Below are positions 41,711 through 50,835 of a stretch of 64,000 nucleotides of DNA, in pieces. A program made the position numbers and the translations under genes. A model generated the notes under the pieces. That model was not told the origin of the DNA and ran no database searches. It saw nothing but the letters and a program-made list of their open reading frames with translations. The first letter of the stretch is position 1; every line of letters begins with the position of its first letter. The DNA is from Hyphomonas atlantica corrig. (GTDB lineage: Bacteria > Pseudomonadota > Alphaproteobacteria > Caulobacterales > Hyphomonadaceae): assembly GCF_000682715.1 (NCBI RefSeq), contig NZ_AWFH01000023.1, positions 186,001 through 250,000 on the forward strand, written 5' to 3'.

Positions 41711-42513
41711 TGCGAAAGCTTTCAAAGACACTCCTCCTCGCCATGGCGGCAACGCTCGCAATCACGCCGGCATTTGCTGAAGAAGACGATGGAACCTCAC
41801 CGCCCTGGTCACAAGCCGACGAATATTATGGCCGCGAAGCGATGAGCAAAGCCCGCGCTGATGTGCAACACGAAGCCGGCGGCCAAACCAATTGGTTTGT
41901 CATGGCTGACCGCTTTGAAACTCAGATTTTTGATGATGAAGAGGCATTGGTGTTTGACGCCCAGGGGTGGTATGGCGGCGATATCAACAAACTCTGGGTC
42001 AAGGCTGAAGCTGAATACAGTTTTGAGGATGAAGACCTTGAAGACGCGGAGATCCAAGCCCTCTGGTCGCGCGCAATCGCGCCCTATTTCGATGTGCAGG
42101 CAGGTTTGCGATATGATCTGGAACCCAAGGGCCGCACCCATGCCGTGCTCGGCGTGCAAGGATTGGCACCCTATTGGTTTGAAGTTGACGCTGCTGCCTT
42201 TGTAAGCACCGAAGGCGACGTCACGGCACGGCTCGAGGCCGAATATGAATTGCTGCTCACCCAACGTCTGATCCTTCAACCCCGCTTAGAAGCGAGCCTC
42301 TCCGCTCAGGATATTCCTGACCTGCAGCTCGGTTCAGGTTTGACCAGCGTCGATGCCGGCCTGCGCCTTCGCTACGAAATTGTTCGCGAATTCGCGCCAT
42401 ATATTGGCGTCGAATGGCAAAGCGCTATTGGCGATACCGCAGACTTCATTGAGGCGTCTGGAGGCGAAAAAGATCAAACGGCATTGCTCGTCGGTGTGCG
42501 AACCTGGTTCTAA
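41710..42513 (+). CDS. copB: CopB/PcoB outer-membrane copper resistance protein
   Basis: A 267-residue outer-membrane beta-barrel of the CopB family. The signal peptide is the first 23 residues (ending ITPAFAEED). The N-terminal part has PPWSQADEYYGREAMSKARA, and the body has alternating strands with family motifs FVMADRFETQIFDDEEALVFDAQGWYGGDINKLWVK, given here in short, SRAIAPYFDVQAGLRYDL and the closing GVRTWF. The Met/His-rich front segment of longer CopB proteins is missing, so this is a short form. It is thought to work with CopA by letting copper leave or be bound at the outer membrane. It follows copA directly. Confidence 0.93.
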   Translation: MRKLSKTLLLAMAATLAITPAFAEEDDGTSPPWSQADEYYGREAMSKARADVQHEAGGQTNWFVMADRFETQIFDDEEALVFDAQGWYGGDINKLWVKAEAEYSFEDEDLEDAEIQALWSRAIAPYFDVQAGLRYDLEPKGRTHAVLGVQGLAPYWFEVDAAAFVSTEGDVTARLEAEYELLLTQRLILQPRLEASLSAQDIPDLQLGSGLTSVDAGLRLRYEIVREFAPYIGVEWQSAIGDTADFIEASGGEKDQTALLVGVRTWF

Positions 42514-42531
42514 ACATGATGGAGATCTAAA

Positions 42532-42747
42532 TTGGCCGATATGGGGCATATGATTTTCGGCAATCTTGGCGCGCTGATTTTTTGGGGCGTCCTGGCATTG
42601 CTGATCTATGTCGCTGTGCGTGCGACCATCAATCGGGTCGGGTCGGACTCCAAGTCCAACGACCCGGTCGATATCCTCCGGCGACGATATGCGCGCGGCG
42701 AAATAGACAAGGAAGAATTTGATCGTCGTATGAAAGACCTGACCTAA
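42532..42747 (+). CDS. Small SHOCT-domain membrane protein
   Basis: A 71-residue protein with one membrane segment (LGALIFWGVLALLIYVAVRA) and a C-terminal SHOCT motif (DPVDILRRRYARGEIDKEEFDRRMKDL). Such proteins are frequent in copper operons, but their task is not known. The start is TTG 42532, since GGAGAT lies five bases before it; the first ATG in frame, nine bases on, is too far from that site. An inverted repeat (GACCCC at 42759, GGGGTC at 42776) follows the stop. Confidence 0.85.
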   Translation: MADMGHMIFGNLGALIFWGVLALLIYVAVRATINRVGSDSKSNDPVDILRRRYARGEIDKEEFDRRMKDLT

Positions 42748-42758
42748 CGCCGCTTGCA

Positions 42759-42781
42759 GACCCCACAATTCTTGAGGGGTC
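42759..42781. repeat. Inverted repeat after the SHOCT gene
   Basis: GACCCC and GGGGTC form a six-base-pair stem with an 11-base loop. There is no T tract, so I do not call it a terminator. Confidence 0.4.
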
Positions 42782-42844
42782 GGGCAAGTGTCCGGCGTAT
42801 CACCCAGACAATGCCAGTCGCTGAAGACAGCGACGCTCACGCAA

Positions 42845-43903
42845 ATGGCCAACTGGGAGGCGCTCTTGGGCGATTTAATTGAACCGAACCTGCATCCAAT
42901 TCTGGTGCATTTTGCCTATGCGCTCAGCCTCACGGCTTTTGCTTCTTATGTGTTGGCGGCCGTCTCGCCTGTCGAGCGATGGCGAGAGACCCTGCGGCCG
43001 GCTGCGGACTGGATGCTGGCCTTTGGTGCGATCGCGATCGTGTTGACCATAGCAGCAGGGTTTCAGGCCTATTACACGGTAGCTCATGATGCGCCGTCGC
43101 ATGCAGCGATGACCACGCACCGTAACTGGGCTGTACCATCCGGCCTCGCCATCCTGCTATTTGCGGCCTGGCGCTGGACGGGAAGAACAAAAGCCGCCTC
43201 TGGCATTTTTGTCACAGGCTTGGCTGCGGCCGCGCTCGGCTTAACCGTCACAGCCTGGTGGGGCGGTAAAATCGTCTATGGCTACGGTCTTGGCGTCAAA
43301 AGCCTGCCGCAGGTAACCGGAGATGGCCACGACCATGATCATGGCGGCGGCGTCGCCGCGGCAGATCATGATATGGATCCCATGCCAGACTCGGCACCGA
43401 CCGCGGATGTCCATGACAATGCCGACGGCCATCACGACACCGCCCCAACCAGCCATGACAATAGTGATGGGCACCACGACGAAGACAGCCCGTCCGCGAT
43501 ACCTGCGCCACAAGCCGGTTCGCCGGCGAGCGTCGCTGACGCTTTCGGCGAAGCGCTAAAAGCAGGGGATGAGGCGGCGCTGCGCGCGCTGTTTGCGCCC
43601 GGCGCTGTGATCGCAGAAGGCGGCGGCGCAGAGCGTTCATTCGAAGAGTATGCTGGCCACCATATGTCTAATGATATGGCCTATGCGGCGGCGGTTTCAT
43701 TCGATCTCAAAGACCGAAACATTCTCGAGAATGGCAATATCGCTACGGTGATCTCTCAATCGGAGATTAACGGCGCCTATAGAGGCGAGCCCGTGCACCG
43801 CCAAGCTATGGAAACCATGGTTCTCAAACGCGACGCTGGGGTCTGGAAGATTCACCATGTCCATTGGTCATCCGCGCCGATCACCGAAGATCACGAGCAC
43901 TGA
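42845..43903 (+). CDS. DUF2231 membrane domain fused through a His-rich linker to a SnoaL/NTF2-like domain
   Basis: A 352-residue protein with three parts. Residues 15-155 are a DUF2231-type domain with four membrane helices (PILVHFAYALSLTAFASYV, WMLAFGAIAIVLTIAAGF and two more). Residues 160-225 are a linker rich in His and Asp (DGHDHDHGGG, DGHHDTAP, DGHHDEDS) likely to bind metal. The final 120 residues are an NTF2/SnoaL-like cone fold (VADAFGEALKAGDEAALRALFAPGAVIAEGGGAERS, in short, and VWKIHHVHWSS) that usually occurs as a separate secreted protein. I use ATG 42845; the GTG start 57 bases earlier is less likely. The fusion couples membrane heme/quinone-type domains with metal binding, but its role is unknown. 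Confidence 0.8.
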   Translation: MANWEALLGDLIEPNLHPILVHFAYALSLTAFASYVLAAVSPVERWRETLRPAADWMLAFGAIAIVLTIAAGFQAYYTVAHDAPSHAAMTTHRNWAVPSGLAILLFAAWRWTGRTKAASGIFVTGLAAAALGLTVTAWWGGKIVYGYGLGVKSLPQVTGDGHDHDHGGGVAAADHDMDPMPDSAPTADVHDNADGHHDTAPTSHDNSDGHHDEDSPSAIPAPQAGSPASVADAFGEALKAGDEAALRALFAPGAVIAEGGGAERSFEEYAGHHMSNDMAYAAAVSFDLKDRNILENGNIATVISQSEINGAYRGEPVHRQAMETMVLKRDAGVWKIHHVHWSSAPITEDHEH

Positions 43904-43906
43904 TAA

Positions 43907-44980
43907 ATGGCTGGGGGTGGCCAAACACAGCTTGCGGACCCGCTGATGGGTCAAAACCACTTCACCGCGGTGCGGTGGGTGTTGGCGATCGCTGTAGTCC
44001 TCGGTCATATCTGGCTCCTCACGACAGGGTTCGAACCGTTCCGCATCCACGAATGGACTGCCAGCTATATGGCCGTGAACGGGTTCTTCGTCCTGTCAGG
44101 CCTCTTGATTGCCAAGAGTCTTCATACAAGGCGCGATATGAAGGCTTATGCAGTTTCACGGTTTCTGCGGATCTACCCGGCTCTGGTGATTATACTTGCA
44201 GCTTTTGTCCTCGTCTTCGCGCCTGTCTATTCGGCCGAGGGCGGCGGATCACTGTTTCAGCCGGAGACCTGGCAATACACCTACAAAGTCTTGGCGCTTG
44301 GCGATCCCGACAGCGCGCCCGCACAGATATTCTCTCAGAATTTGGAAACCGACTTTAACGGGCCGCTCTGGACCATTCGGTTCGAGCTAGCAGCGTACAT
44401 CCTAGCGGGCATCGCGTTCATGTTTGGCGCCGTCAACGGCCCATGGCGTGTTCTTAGCGTCTTCTTGCTTGTGCAATCGGTCTATCTTGGCGCGCCTGTG
44501 TTCATCGATACGAGTGCGCTCCCGCCGAGCGTGATGTCCTTGCTCCGCCTCTCATCGGCCTTTCTGCTCGGAATGACGCTTTGGCAGTGGCCTATTTTGC
44601 GCAGGCCGCCCATGTTGGCGGTCGCAGGTCTGATTGCAGCGTTCGCGCTCCTTGGCGGCGGCCCCCTCGGCGAATTGTTTGCGACCCTTGCCCTCACAAG
44701 CCTAATGCTTCGAGCTGGATTGCCAAAACGTGCGTCCGTCCGCATCGCCAAAATTCCGGACTATTCGTACGGGATTTATATCTGGCACTATCCGCTTTTA
44801 CAGGTATTTTTGGTTGGACAACCAGATCTTAGCCCCGCTGTCCTGGCTATAATGACCGCGCCGCTCATTCTGCTCGTCGCGGCTACTTCGTGGCATGTCA
44901 TCGAAAAGCCAGTGCTTGCTCTGAAGCTGCGCGCCCGCCCGATAAACCAAAAAACCGTATCGCCGGAGGTGGCCGCATGA
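43907..44980 (+). CDS. Acyltransferase 3 family membrane protein
   Basis: A 357-residue integral membrane protein of the acyltransferase 3 family (OafA/NodX-like) that adds acyl groups to sugars or lipids on the cell surface. About ten hydrophobic segments are visible. The family signature is seen in NHFTAVRWVLAIAVVLGHIW (early His), FFVLSGLLIAKSL and SYGIYIWHYPLLQVFL. The start is three bases after the DUF2231 gene's stop. Why a copper operon carries it is not clear; it may modify the envelope to lower copper damage. The stop overlaps the next start (ATGA). Confidence 0.9.
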   Translation: MAGGGQTQLADPLMGQNHFTAVRWVLAIAVVLGHIWLLTTGFEPFRIHEWTASYMAVNGFFVLSGLLIAKSLHTRRDMKAYAVSRFLRIYPALVIILAAFVLVFAPVYSAEGGGSLFQPETWQYTYKVLALGDPDSAPAQIFSQNLETDFNGPLWTIRFELAAYILAGIAFMFGAVNGPWRVLSVFLLVQSVYLGAPVFIDTSALPPSVMSLLRLSSAFLLGMTLWQWPILRRPPMLAVAGLIAAFALLGGGPLGELFATLALTSLMLRAGLPKRASVRIAKIPDYSYGIYIWHYPLLQVFLVGQPDLSPAVLAIMTAPLILLVAATSWHVIEKPVLALKLRARPINQKTVSPEVAA

Positions 44981-45339
44981 TTTCCGCGCCGCTTTCGCTG
45001 ACTGAAACATTGCTTCGGGCTCAAAGCCAATTTGAGAAGCTTATAAGCGGCGCATCTGAAAACACACCCGCAACTAAGTTTGCAGAAATGGCATTCATGA
45101 CGGCCGAGGTGTGCATTCTTCTCTCTGAGGCATTTGCGAAGTCGATCGAACACCGCCGAGAAAATCTCCTCAGGGCACTACGAGCGATGGCAGGTATTTT
45201 CAGAGGCCTTGAAAGAGCCTCGCTGGAAACGACGCGCAACAGCCCGAACACGCTCGGGACCGTATGCGGTCAATGCGAAACAGCGATCTACGCTTTTCTT
45301 GAAGCAACCGAGCCTGACACTCAGGGGAGATTGAAATGA
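44977..45339 (+). CDS. Hypothetical Cys-containing helical protein
   Basis: A 120-residue protein that I do not recognise. It is predicted to be all helical: LTETLLRAQSQFEKLISG, ATKFAEMAFMTAEVCILLSE and RRENLLRALRAMAGIFRGLE. One Cys is in AEVC and two in VCGQC near the C-terminus. The CxxC near the end and placement between copper genes suggest a metal or redox role, only as inference. It resembles no CsoR or Csp protein that I know. GGAGGT lies upstream of ATG 44977, and the stop overlaps the AraC gene start by four bases. Confidence 0.65.
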   Translation: MISAPLSLTETLLRAQSQFEKLISGASENTPATKFAEMAFMTAEVCILLSEAFAKSIEHRRENLLRALRAMAGIFRGLERASLETTRNSPNTLGTVCGQCETAIYAFLEATEPDTQGRLK

Positions 45340-46061
45340 GCGCGGCGCCCTGGTCTGGCGCGTTGGCCATCGGATTGGGCTGGGCCGCGCTCGACGCTCG
45401 CCTTGGCAAGAACACGGCACATGCTCACTTGGCACATCAGGTCATACTCGGGCTGGATGGCGCAGTCGTGGTGACGACAAACTCAGACATAATAGCCCCG
45501 AAAGGCAAGGCTATTCAAATCCCTGCTGGGCAGACCCATTCCATCGGTCCTGAGGGACGCCTGACGCGCTCGATCTATATTGACCCGCGCTTTTCCGGAA
45601 TTCGAAACGATCAGCAATGCAATCAGCCTGCCTGCCTTTCGGATGATCTATCAGCCACTCTAGAGCACATCACTGACACTAATCAGGCGCGCGATTGGGC
45701 GAAAAGGTTCGCGGGCCGGTTGCCTGGTTCGGCCATAGATTCACGCCTGCAAAAAGCCCTTGGCAACGTTCGCGCACTCGCCAATCCCGCCGCTCTGGCG
45801 CGCGAGCTCACGCTGTCTCCAACTCGGCTGCGAGAGATCGTCAAGGCGGACTTCGGTGTTCCGCCCAGTAAGCTATTGCAATGGTTGCAATTGCTCGGTG
45901 CCGCTAAGGCAATGGAGGCGTCGTCCAGTCTCGCTGATGCAGCGGCCGCGGGCGGTTTTGCAGACCAGGCGCATTTCACACGCCGACTGCAACAATGGTT
46001 CGGGGTGACCCCTAAAATTGGCCTTTCGGGTTTGGAGGTGTCCGTCGATGATCTCAGCTGA
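45336..46061 (+). CDS. AraC-family transcriptional regulator
   Basis: A 241-residue regulator. The N-terminal half is a cupin-like sensor domain (HLAHQVILGLDGAVVVTT, IQIPAGQTHSIG). The C-terminal 100 residues are the two helix-turn-helix AraC domain (NPAALARELTLSPTRLREIVKADFG, LLQWLQLLGAAKAMEASSSLADAAAAGGFADQAHFTRRLQQWFG in outline). It may respond to a small ligand or redox and control the flanking operons. No copper-binding motif is evident. It overlaps the upstream helical protein and is the last gene before an intergenic space that holds a CsoR-type operator. Confidence 0.9.
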   Translation: MSAAPWSGALAIGLGWAALDARLGKNTAHAHLAHQVILGLDGAVVVTTNSDIIAPKGKAIQIPAGQTHSIGPEGRLTRSIYIDPRFSGIRNDQQCNQPACLSDDLSATLEHITDTNQARDWAKRFAGRLPGSAIDSRLQKALGNVRALANPAALARELTLSPTRLREIVKADFGVPPSKLLQWLQLLGAAKAMEASSSLADAAAAGGFADQAHFTRRLQQWFGVTPKIGLSGLEVSVDDLS

Positions 46062-46146
46062 TCCCTCACCCAACGCGGATTGGTCGGCGCGCTTGTCTTG
46101 CTCAAAACAAGCGATGCGGGCCCTAAGTATATATACGGAGTTACCA

Positions 46147-46163
46147 ATACCCCCTATGGGTAT
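46147..46163. promoter_or_regulatory. CsoR-type copper operator
   Basis: ATACCCCCTATGGGTAT is a pseudo-palindrome of the CsoR class; its reverse complement, ATACCCATAGGGGGTAT, closely resembles the Bacillus copper operator as I know it. It lies 76 bases upstream of the DUF5676 gene and the following copper ATPase, the expected place for a copper-released repressor. A TATATATACG run precedes it and may be the -10 box. No CsoR gene is in the window. Confidence 0.75.
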
Positions 46164-46238
46164 TAACTCATTTTCGAAGCAACGCATCGCTTTCGCACAA
46201 ATTATGTGGCGGCAACAACCAAAGAGAAGGAAAACACC

Positions 46239-46490
46239 ATGCGCCTCATCCCCACTGGGCACGCCCTATCTATTTTTCTAGCCATCACGTTTACGCTCTG
46301 TATCGCATGGGGGTTGGTCGCACCGCCTAGTCTCCACATGCACGGTGCGTGGGAACAGCTCCTACCCGGATTTGAATTCATTTCGGTTTCAAGCTTCTTC
46401 CTCGGCCTCATCGAGTCCTACGTTTACGGCTGGTATATCGCGCTTGTCTTCGTACCGCTCTACCGGCTGTTCAATCGCCAAAAAGCCTAA
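46239..46490 (+). CDS. Small membrane protein, DUF5676-like
   Basis: An 83-residue protein with two membrane segments (ALSIFLAITFTLCIAWGLVAP and YVYGWYIALVFVPLYRLF). The phrase FFLGLIESYVYGW with a conserved acidic residue and Gly matches DUF5676 proteins, often next to copper ATPases. Role unknown. AGAAGGA precedes ATG 46239, and the ORF start earlier is not supported. It is the first gene under the CsoR-type operator. Confidence 0.75.
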   Translation: MRLIPTGHALSIFLAITFTLCIAWGLVAPPSLHMHGAWEQLLPGFEFISVSSFFLGLIESYVYGWYIALVFVPLYRLFNRQKA

Positions 46491-46576
46491 TGCCAGAACT
46501 CCATTAGAGATCAGCCGCCCAACCCGGGCGCTGACCTTTAAGAGTGACACTGAAGCCAAACCCCGGAGGGACGGAT

Positions 46577-48835
46577 ATGACCAATACCGATCATAAACAT
46601 CACGACCATGGACATCATGATCACCACCACGGGGATGATCATGATTGTTGCCATGGTGGCGGAGACGCCGATGCCGGCGCGGACGGCAAATATGATCTCG
46701 TCCCGCAGGGCTACACAGGCACGGTCTATACATGCCCGATGCATCCAAACGTTCGCGACGTCCGAAACTCCGGATGCCCGATATGCGGCATGGCGCTGGA
46801 GCCCGAAGGTGTTGTTGTCGGCGAAGAAGACACCTCAGAACTCGACGACATGACCCGTAGATTCTGGATCAGCGCCATCTTCACCATCCCACTTGCCATT
46901 TACGCCATGGGTGACCTGATCCCTGGCAAACCCCTCGAAGGGCTCTTGCCCGCCGGTTGGTCCCAATGGGCTCAATTCGCGCTGGCCGTTCCTGTCGTCC
47001 TCTGGGGCGGATGGCCCTTCTTTGTGCGCGGCGTTCGGTCGGTACGCACGATGAACCTCAACATGTTCACCCTCATCTCGCTTGGCGTCGGCGTTGCTTT
47101 TGTCTTCTCGCTTGTTGCAACCGCTTTGCCAGGCATTTTTCCGCACGCCTTTCGCAATGAGGCCGGCGAAGTCGCTGTATATTATGAAGCCGCTGCGGTG
47201 ATCACAACGCTCGTATTGCTCGGGCAGGTCCTGGAGCTACGAGCCCGAAGCGCGACATCGGGTGCCATCCGCGCGCTCCTTGAACTCACGCCGCCAACCG
47301 CAAACCGGATCATGGCTGACGGCCAAGAAGAAGAGGTTTCCGTCGACGATGTCCAGAGCGGTGACCGGCTACGGGTCCGGCCAGGCGAAAAAGTACCTGT
47401 CGACGGAGAGGTTGTTGAAGGGCGTTCGAATGTCGACGAGTCCATGATCACTGGAGAACCTATTCCAGTCGAGAAAGCAGCAGGGGATCCAATTACCGGC
47501 GGCACAGTTAACGGCACCGGATCACTCGTTATGGCCGCGACGCGCGTCGGCGAAGATACAATGCTATCGCAAATCGTACGCATGGTCGCCGAAGCCCAGC
47601 GCTCACGCGCGCCCATCCAGAAGCTCGCCGACACAGTGGCCGGCCTGTTTGTCCCGGCCGTCGTCGTGATCGCGATTATCACATTCATCGTCTGGGCGAT
47701 TTTTGGGCCGCACCCGGCCATGGCTTTTGCGATCGTCAACGCCGTGGCTGTGTTAATTATTGCGTGTCCCTGCGCACTTGGTCTTGCAACCCCGATGTCA
47801 ATTATGGTCGCCACAGGAAAGGGCGCACAGAGCGGCATTCTGATCAAAAATGCTGAAGCGCTCGAGACGTTTGAAAAAGTCGACACGATCGTCGTCGATA
47901 AGACCGGCACTTTGACAGAGGGCCACCCCAAACTTGTGACAGTCGAGCCTGCGAGTGGTCTCGGAGAAGCAGACTTCCTGGCTTACGCTGCCGCGATTGA
48001 ACGCGGGAGCGAGCACCCTCTTGCGCAAGCCATCGTCAACGGGGCCGAAGAGCGCGGCGCAGCGCGCCTCGAGTCTACCGATTTTGAATCAGTCACCGGA
48101 GAAGGCGCGCAGGGCCGGGTCGATGGAAAGCTTTTCGCCATCGGCAACGCCAAGATGATGCGCCGAGTCGGTGCTTTTGACGAAACTCTGAAAGCCCATG
48201 CTGAAACCTATCGCCGCGACGGCCAGACGGTGATGTTCGCCGCTCTGGACGGCAAACCGGCGGGCCTGATTGGGGTCGCCGATCCAATCAAAGAAACGAC
48301 CCCTGAAGCCATAGCCGCCTTGCACAAGGCGGGCATGAAAGTCGTCATGCTGACGGGCGACAGCCTGGCAACAGCGCAAGCGGTTGCACGCCAAATCGGC
48401 ATTGATGAGGTGGAGGCCGATGTGTCACCAGAAGACAAAAACCGGATCGTGCGCGAGCTCCAATCGAATGGTGCGGTCGTCGCCATGTGCGGCGACGGCA
48501 TCAATGACGCGCCTGCCCTTGCTCAAGCGGATATCGGAATAGCCATGGGAACCGGTACAGATGTGGCGATGGAGAGCGCCAGTGTCACCCTGGTCAAAGG
48601 CGATCTTCGCGGTGTCGCCCGCGCGCAGCGGCTGAGCCGCGCGACGATGGGTAATATTCGCGAAAACCTGTTCTTTGCCTTTATCTATAATTCGCTCGGC
48701 GTGCCGGTTGCTGCCGGCGTCCTCTATCCGTTCTTTGGACTGCTTCTCAGTCCAATTATCGCCGCCGCCGCGATGAGCCTCAGCTCATTCTCGGTCATCG
48801 CGAATGCGCTGCGACTTCGCTCCGTCAAACTATAA
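46577..48835 (+). CDS. Copper-exporting P1B-type ATPase
   Basis: A 752-residue heavy-metal ATPase of the CopA (Cu+) group. The N-terminus is unusual, with a His-rich tract in the first 25 residues, then a metal-binding domain [22 protein letters not shown] (residues 52-72), instead of HMA repeats. The core has the membrane metal site CPC (397-399), the phosphorylation loop [11 protein letters not shown] at 441, [10 protein letters not shown], the ATP site [16 protein letters not shown] and [14 protein letters not shown]. The last helices have [12 protein letters not shown] and [16 protein letters not shown], which fit Cu+ transporters. It removes cytoplasmic copper. GGAGG lies upstream of ATG 46577, and the CsoR-type operator controls the operon. 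Confidence 0.95.
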   Translation: MTNTDHKHHDHGHHDHHHGDDHDCCHGGGDADAGADGKYDLVPQGYTGTVYTCPMHPNVRDVRNSGCPICGMALEPEGVVVGEEDTSELDDMTRRFWISAIFTIPLAIYAMGDLIPGKPLEGLLPAGWSQWAQFALAVPVVLWGGWPFFVRGVRSVRTMNLNMFTLISLGVGVAFVFSLVATALPGIFPHAFRNEAGEVAVYYEAAAVITTLVLLGQVLELRARSATSGAIRALLELTPPTANRIMADGQEEEVSVDDVQSGDRLRVRPGEKVPVDGEVVEGRSNVDESMITGEPIPVEKAAGDPITGGTVNGTGSLVMAATRVGEDTMLSQIVRMVAEAQRSRAPIQKLADTVAGLFVPAVVVIAIITFIVWAIFGPHPAMAFAIVNAVAVLIIACPCALGLATPMSIMVATGKGAQSGILIKNAEALETFEKVDTIVVDKTGTLTEGHPKLVTVEPASGLGEADFLAYAAAIERGSEHPLAQAIVNGAEERGAARLESTDFESVTGEGAQGRVDGKLFAIGNAKMMRRVGAFDETLKAHAETYRRDGQTVMFAALDGKPAGLIGVADPIKETTPEAIAALHKAGMKVVMLTGDSLATAQAVARQIGIDEVEADVSPEDKNRIVRELQSNGAVVAMCGDGINDAPALAQADIGIAMGTGTDVAMESASVTLVKGDLRGVARAQRLSRATMGNIRENLFFAFIYNSLGVPVAAGVLYPFFGLLLSPIIAAAAMSLSSFSVIANALRLRSVKL

Positions 48836-48852
48836 TTTCGAAGGAAACTCTT

Positions 48853-49350
48853 ATGTCAAAATGGATTCTTGCCGCCTTGGCCACCGCCCTTTTTGCGCTT
48901 GCCGCTGGGTTTTTCGTCTCGGGCGGTTTGGCGAGCCCTGCAAATGCGCAAACCATTACCGTCTATAAAACACCCTGGTGTGGATGCTGTACGGCCTGGA
49001 TAAAACACCTTCAGCGCGATGGTCTTGAAGTACGTGTTATCGAACGCGAAGACCTTGCGCCTGTGCGGGCCTCGCTGAACGTGCCCGATGAGCTTGCCTC
49101 CTGCCACACTGCGTCGGTTGATGGCTACGCGATTGAGGGCCATGTCCCAGCCTCGGAAATTCGTAAGCTTCTGGAAACCCGGCCAGATGCGGCGGGGCTT
49201 TCGGTGCCCGGCATGCCAATGGGCTCTCCCGGAATGGAAACGACAAGCCCGCCTGACGCCTATGATGTCATTCTGTTTAGTGCGAATCAGCAAAGCGTAT
49301 TCGCGAGCTATGTCGGCCGCTTCCCAGCTGAACAGGCGGTCGGGCAATGA
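48853..49350 (+). CDS. DUF411 metal-binding protein
   Basis: A 165-residue secreted protein of the DUF411 family, linked to copper and silver resistance. The first 33 residues are a signal with a long hydrophobic stretch. The mature domain reads TITVYKTPWCGCCTAWIKHL, with a CGCC metal site in a thioredoxin-like fold, then LASCHTASVDGYAIEGHVPA with an additional Cys-His pair and the family phrase GLSVPGMPMGSPGME. It probably binds copper in the periplasm. It is 17 bases after the ATPase, and its stop overlaps the permease start. Confidence 0.92.
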   Translation: MSKWILAALATALFALAAGFFVSGGLASPANAQTITVYKTPWCGCCTAWIKHLQRDGLEVRVIEREDLAPVRASLNVPDELASCHTASVDGYAIEGHVPASEIRKLLETRPDAAGLSVPGMPMGSPGMETTSPPDAYDVILFSANQQSVFASYVGRFPAEQAVGQ

Positions 49351-50678
49351 AATCCGAAACCTATAAAAAAGGCTCGCTAAGTCTCGCAGGAACCGTTGCG
49401 ATGGGCACCGGTGTCATGATTGGCGCCGGGATCTTCGCACTGACCGGGCAAGTCGCGCAATTCTCAGGACCGGCGTTTCCGCTCGCCTTTTTGCTTGCGG
49501 CCGTGGTCAGCGGGTTCAGCGCCTACACCTACATCAAAATGTCGAACAAATATCCGTCGGCCGGCGGCATCGCGATGATCCTTCAAAAAGCCTATGGGCC
49601 AACGACAATTGCCGCCGCCAGCGCGCTGCTCATGACTATGTCGATGATTATCAATGAGAGCCTCGTCGCTCGCACATTCGGCGCCTACACATTGCAACTC
49701 TTTGATGTTTCGAAAGACAGTATTCTGGTACCCGTTCTGGCCGTCGGATTGATCGTTTTTGCGTTTATAATCAACATATCCGGAAACAAAATCATTGGCG
49801 GCGTATCCAAAATTGCTGCGGTCCTGAAAGTTGGCGGCATTCTGATCTTTGCTGGCGCGGCGCTCTGGGCGTCCGGCCTTTCTTTTGAAGCAGCCTCCTC
49901 GGCCACAACAAATGAGACTGGACCTGCGGGATTCCTCGCCGGCGTCGCCCTCGCCATTCTTGCATTTAAAGGGTTCACCACGATCACCAATAGCGGCGAT
50001 GAAGTCAAAGACCCCAATAAGAATGTCGGCCGCGCGATCATTTGGTCGCTGGCGATCTGCCTTGTTGTCTACATGGCTGTCGCTCTGGCGGTGGGGTCCT
50101 CACTGACACTTGAAGAAATTGTCGCAGCCAAGGATTTCTCGCTCGCAGAAGCCTCGCGCCCGGCCTTTGGTGATTTTGGCGTGGCGTTTACCGTGATCAT
50201 CGCAATCATTGCCACCGCGTCGGGACTACTCGCCAGTGTCTTCGCGGTTTCGCGCATGCTCGCCATGCTGACGAATATGAACCTGATCCCCCACAAGCAT
50301 TTTGGCATGCCCGGCGGCATCCAGAAACACACGCTTGTCTATACTGTTGTTTTGGCTGCCTTCCTGGCCGCTTTCTTCGATCTTGGGCGGATCGCTTCAC
50401 TCGGCGCGATTTATTATCTCGTAATGGATATTATTATCCACTACGGCGTGCTGCGCTATTTACGCGAAGATGTCGGCGCCCGCGCCTCTATTCTAGTCGC
50501 CGCCATATTATTCGACCTGATTGCCCTTGGCGCCTTCCTGTTCATCAAAGCGACCGCAGACCCGATGATCGTCATCATCGCGATTGGGTCAATGGCTGCA
50601 ATCTTTGCTTTCGAAGCGCTCTATCTCGGCCGGATCCGCGACAAGGAGGCGCCCGATCATGCGCACTCTCACTCATGA
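49347..50678 (+). CDS. APC-superfamily amino acid permease
   Basis: A 443-residue transporter with about twelve membrane segments. The start shows the APC signature LAGTVAMGTGVMIGAGIFALTG, and a second conserved part is LAGVALAILAFKGFTTITNSGDEVKDPNKNVGRAI. It likely takes up or exports an amino acid or amine. Its place between DUF411 and a channel within a copper island suggests a role in supplying thiol or other copper ligands, a guess only. ATGA overlaps the DUF411 stop. The stop is at 50676-50678, and the same frame stays open for another 51 codons without a stop. Confidence 0.9.
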   Translation: MKSETYKKGSLSLAGTVAMGTGVMIGAGIFALTGQVAQFSGPAFPLAFLLAAVVSGFSAYTYIKMSNKYPSAGGIAMILQKAYGPTTIAAASALLMTMSMIINESLVARTFGAYTLQLFDVSKDSILVPVLAVGLIVFAFIINISGNKIIGGVSKIAAVLKVGGILIFAGAALWASGLSFEAASSATTNETGPAGFLAGVALAILAFKGFTTITNSGDEVKDPNKNVGRAIIWSLAICLVVYMAVALAVGSSLTLEEIVAAKDFSLAEASRPAFGDFGVAFTVIIAIIATASGLLASVFAVSRMLAMLTNMNLIPHKHFGMPGGIQKHTLVYTVVLAAFLAAFFDLGRIASLGAIYYLVMDIIIHYGVLRYLREDVGARASILVAAILFDLIALGAFLFIKATADPMIVIIAIGSMAAIFAFEALYLGRIRDKEAPDHAHSHS

Positions 50679-50835
50679 TGTAACTGGTCCGCCGAGGGTA
50701 AACCTGATCGAGTTCTGCGAGCGAGCGGTGAGCAGGACTGGGATCCTTATTGGTTTAAAAGCGATGGCGCACCCTATCGCGGGGCGTATGACAACGCTTT
50801 CGCGGCCCCGGCACACCGCGAGGTTCGCGCCATGA
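50659..50835 (+). CDS. Short overlapping ORF between permease and channel, doubtful
   Basis: A 58-codon ORF begins at ATG 50659 with GGAGG nine bases upstream, and its stop overlaps the channel start (ATGA). Yet its residues (MRTLTHDVTGPPRVN and onward) look unlike a folded protein. The other frame, 50679-50831, encodes a more convincing stretch (QDWDPYWFKSDGAPYRGAYD) but has no ATG, GTG or TTG. A single-base change near 50675 would give that frame an ATG and make a 51-residue N-terminal extension of the channel. This may be a frameshift. Confidence 0.3.
   Translation: MRTLTHDVTGPPRVNLIEFCERAVSRTGILIGLKAMAHPIAGRMTTLSRPRHTARFAP

Noticed and set aside
44977-45339. CsoR-like repressor as the missing partner of the operator at 46147
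   Set aside because: The helical protein has Cys in AEVC and VCGQC, but it lacks the CsoR C-H-H-C pattern and the family N-terminal helix sequence.
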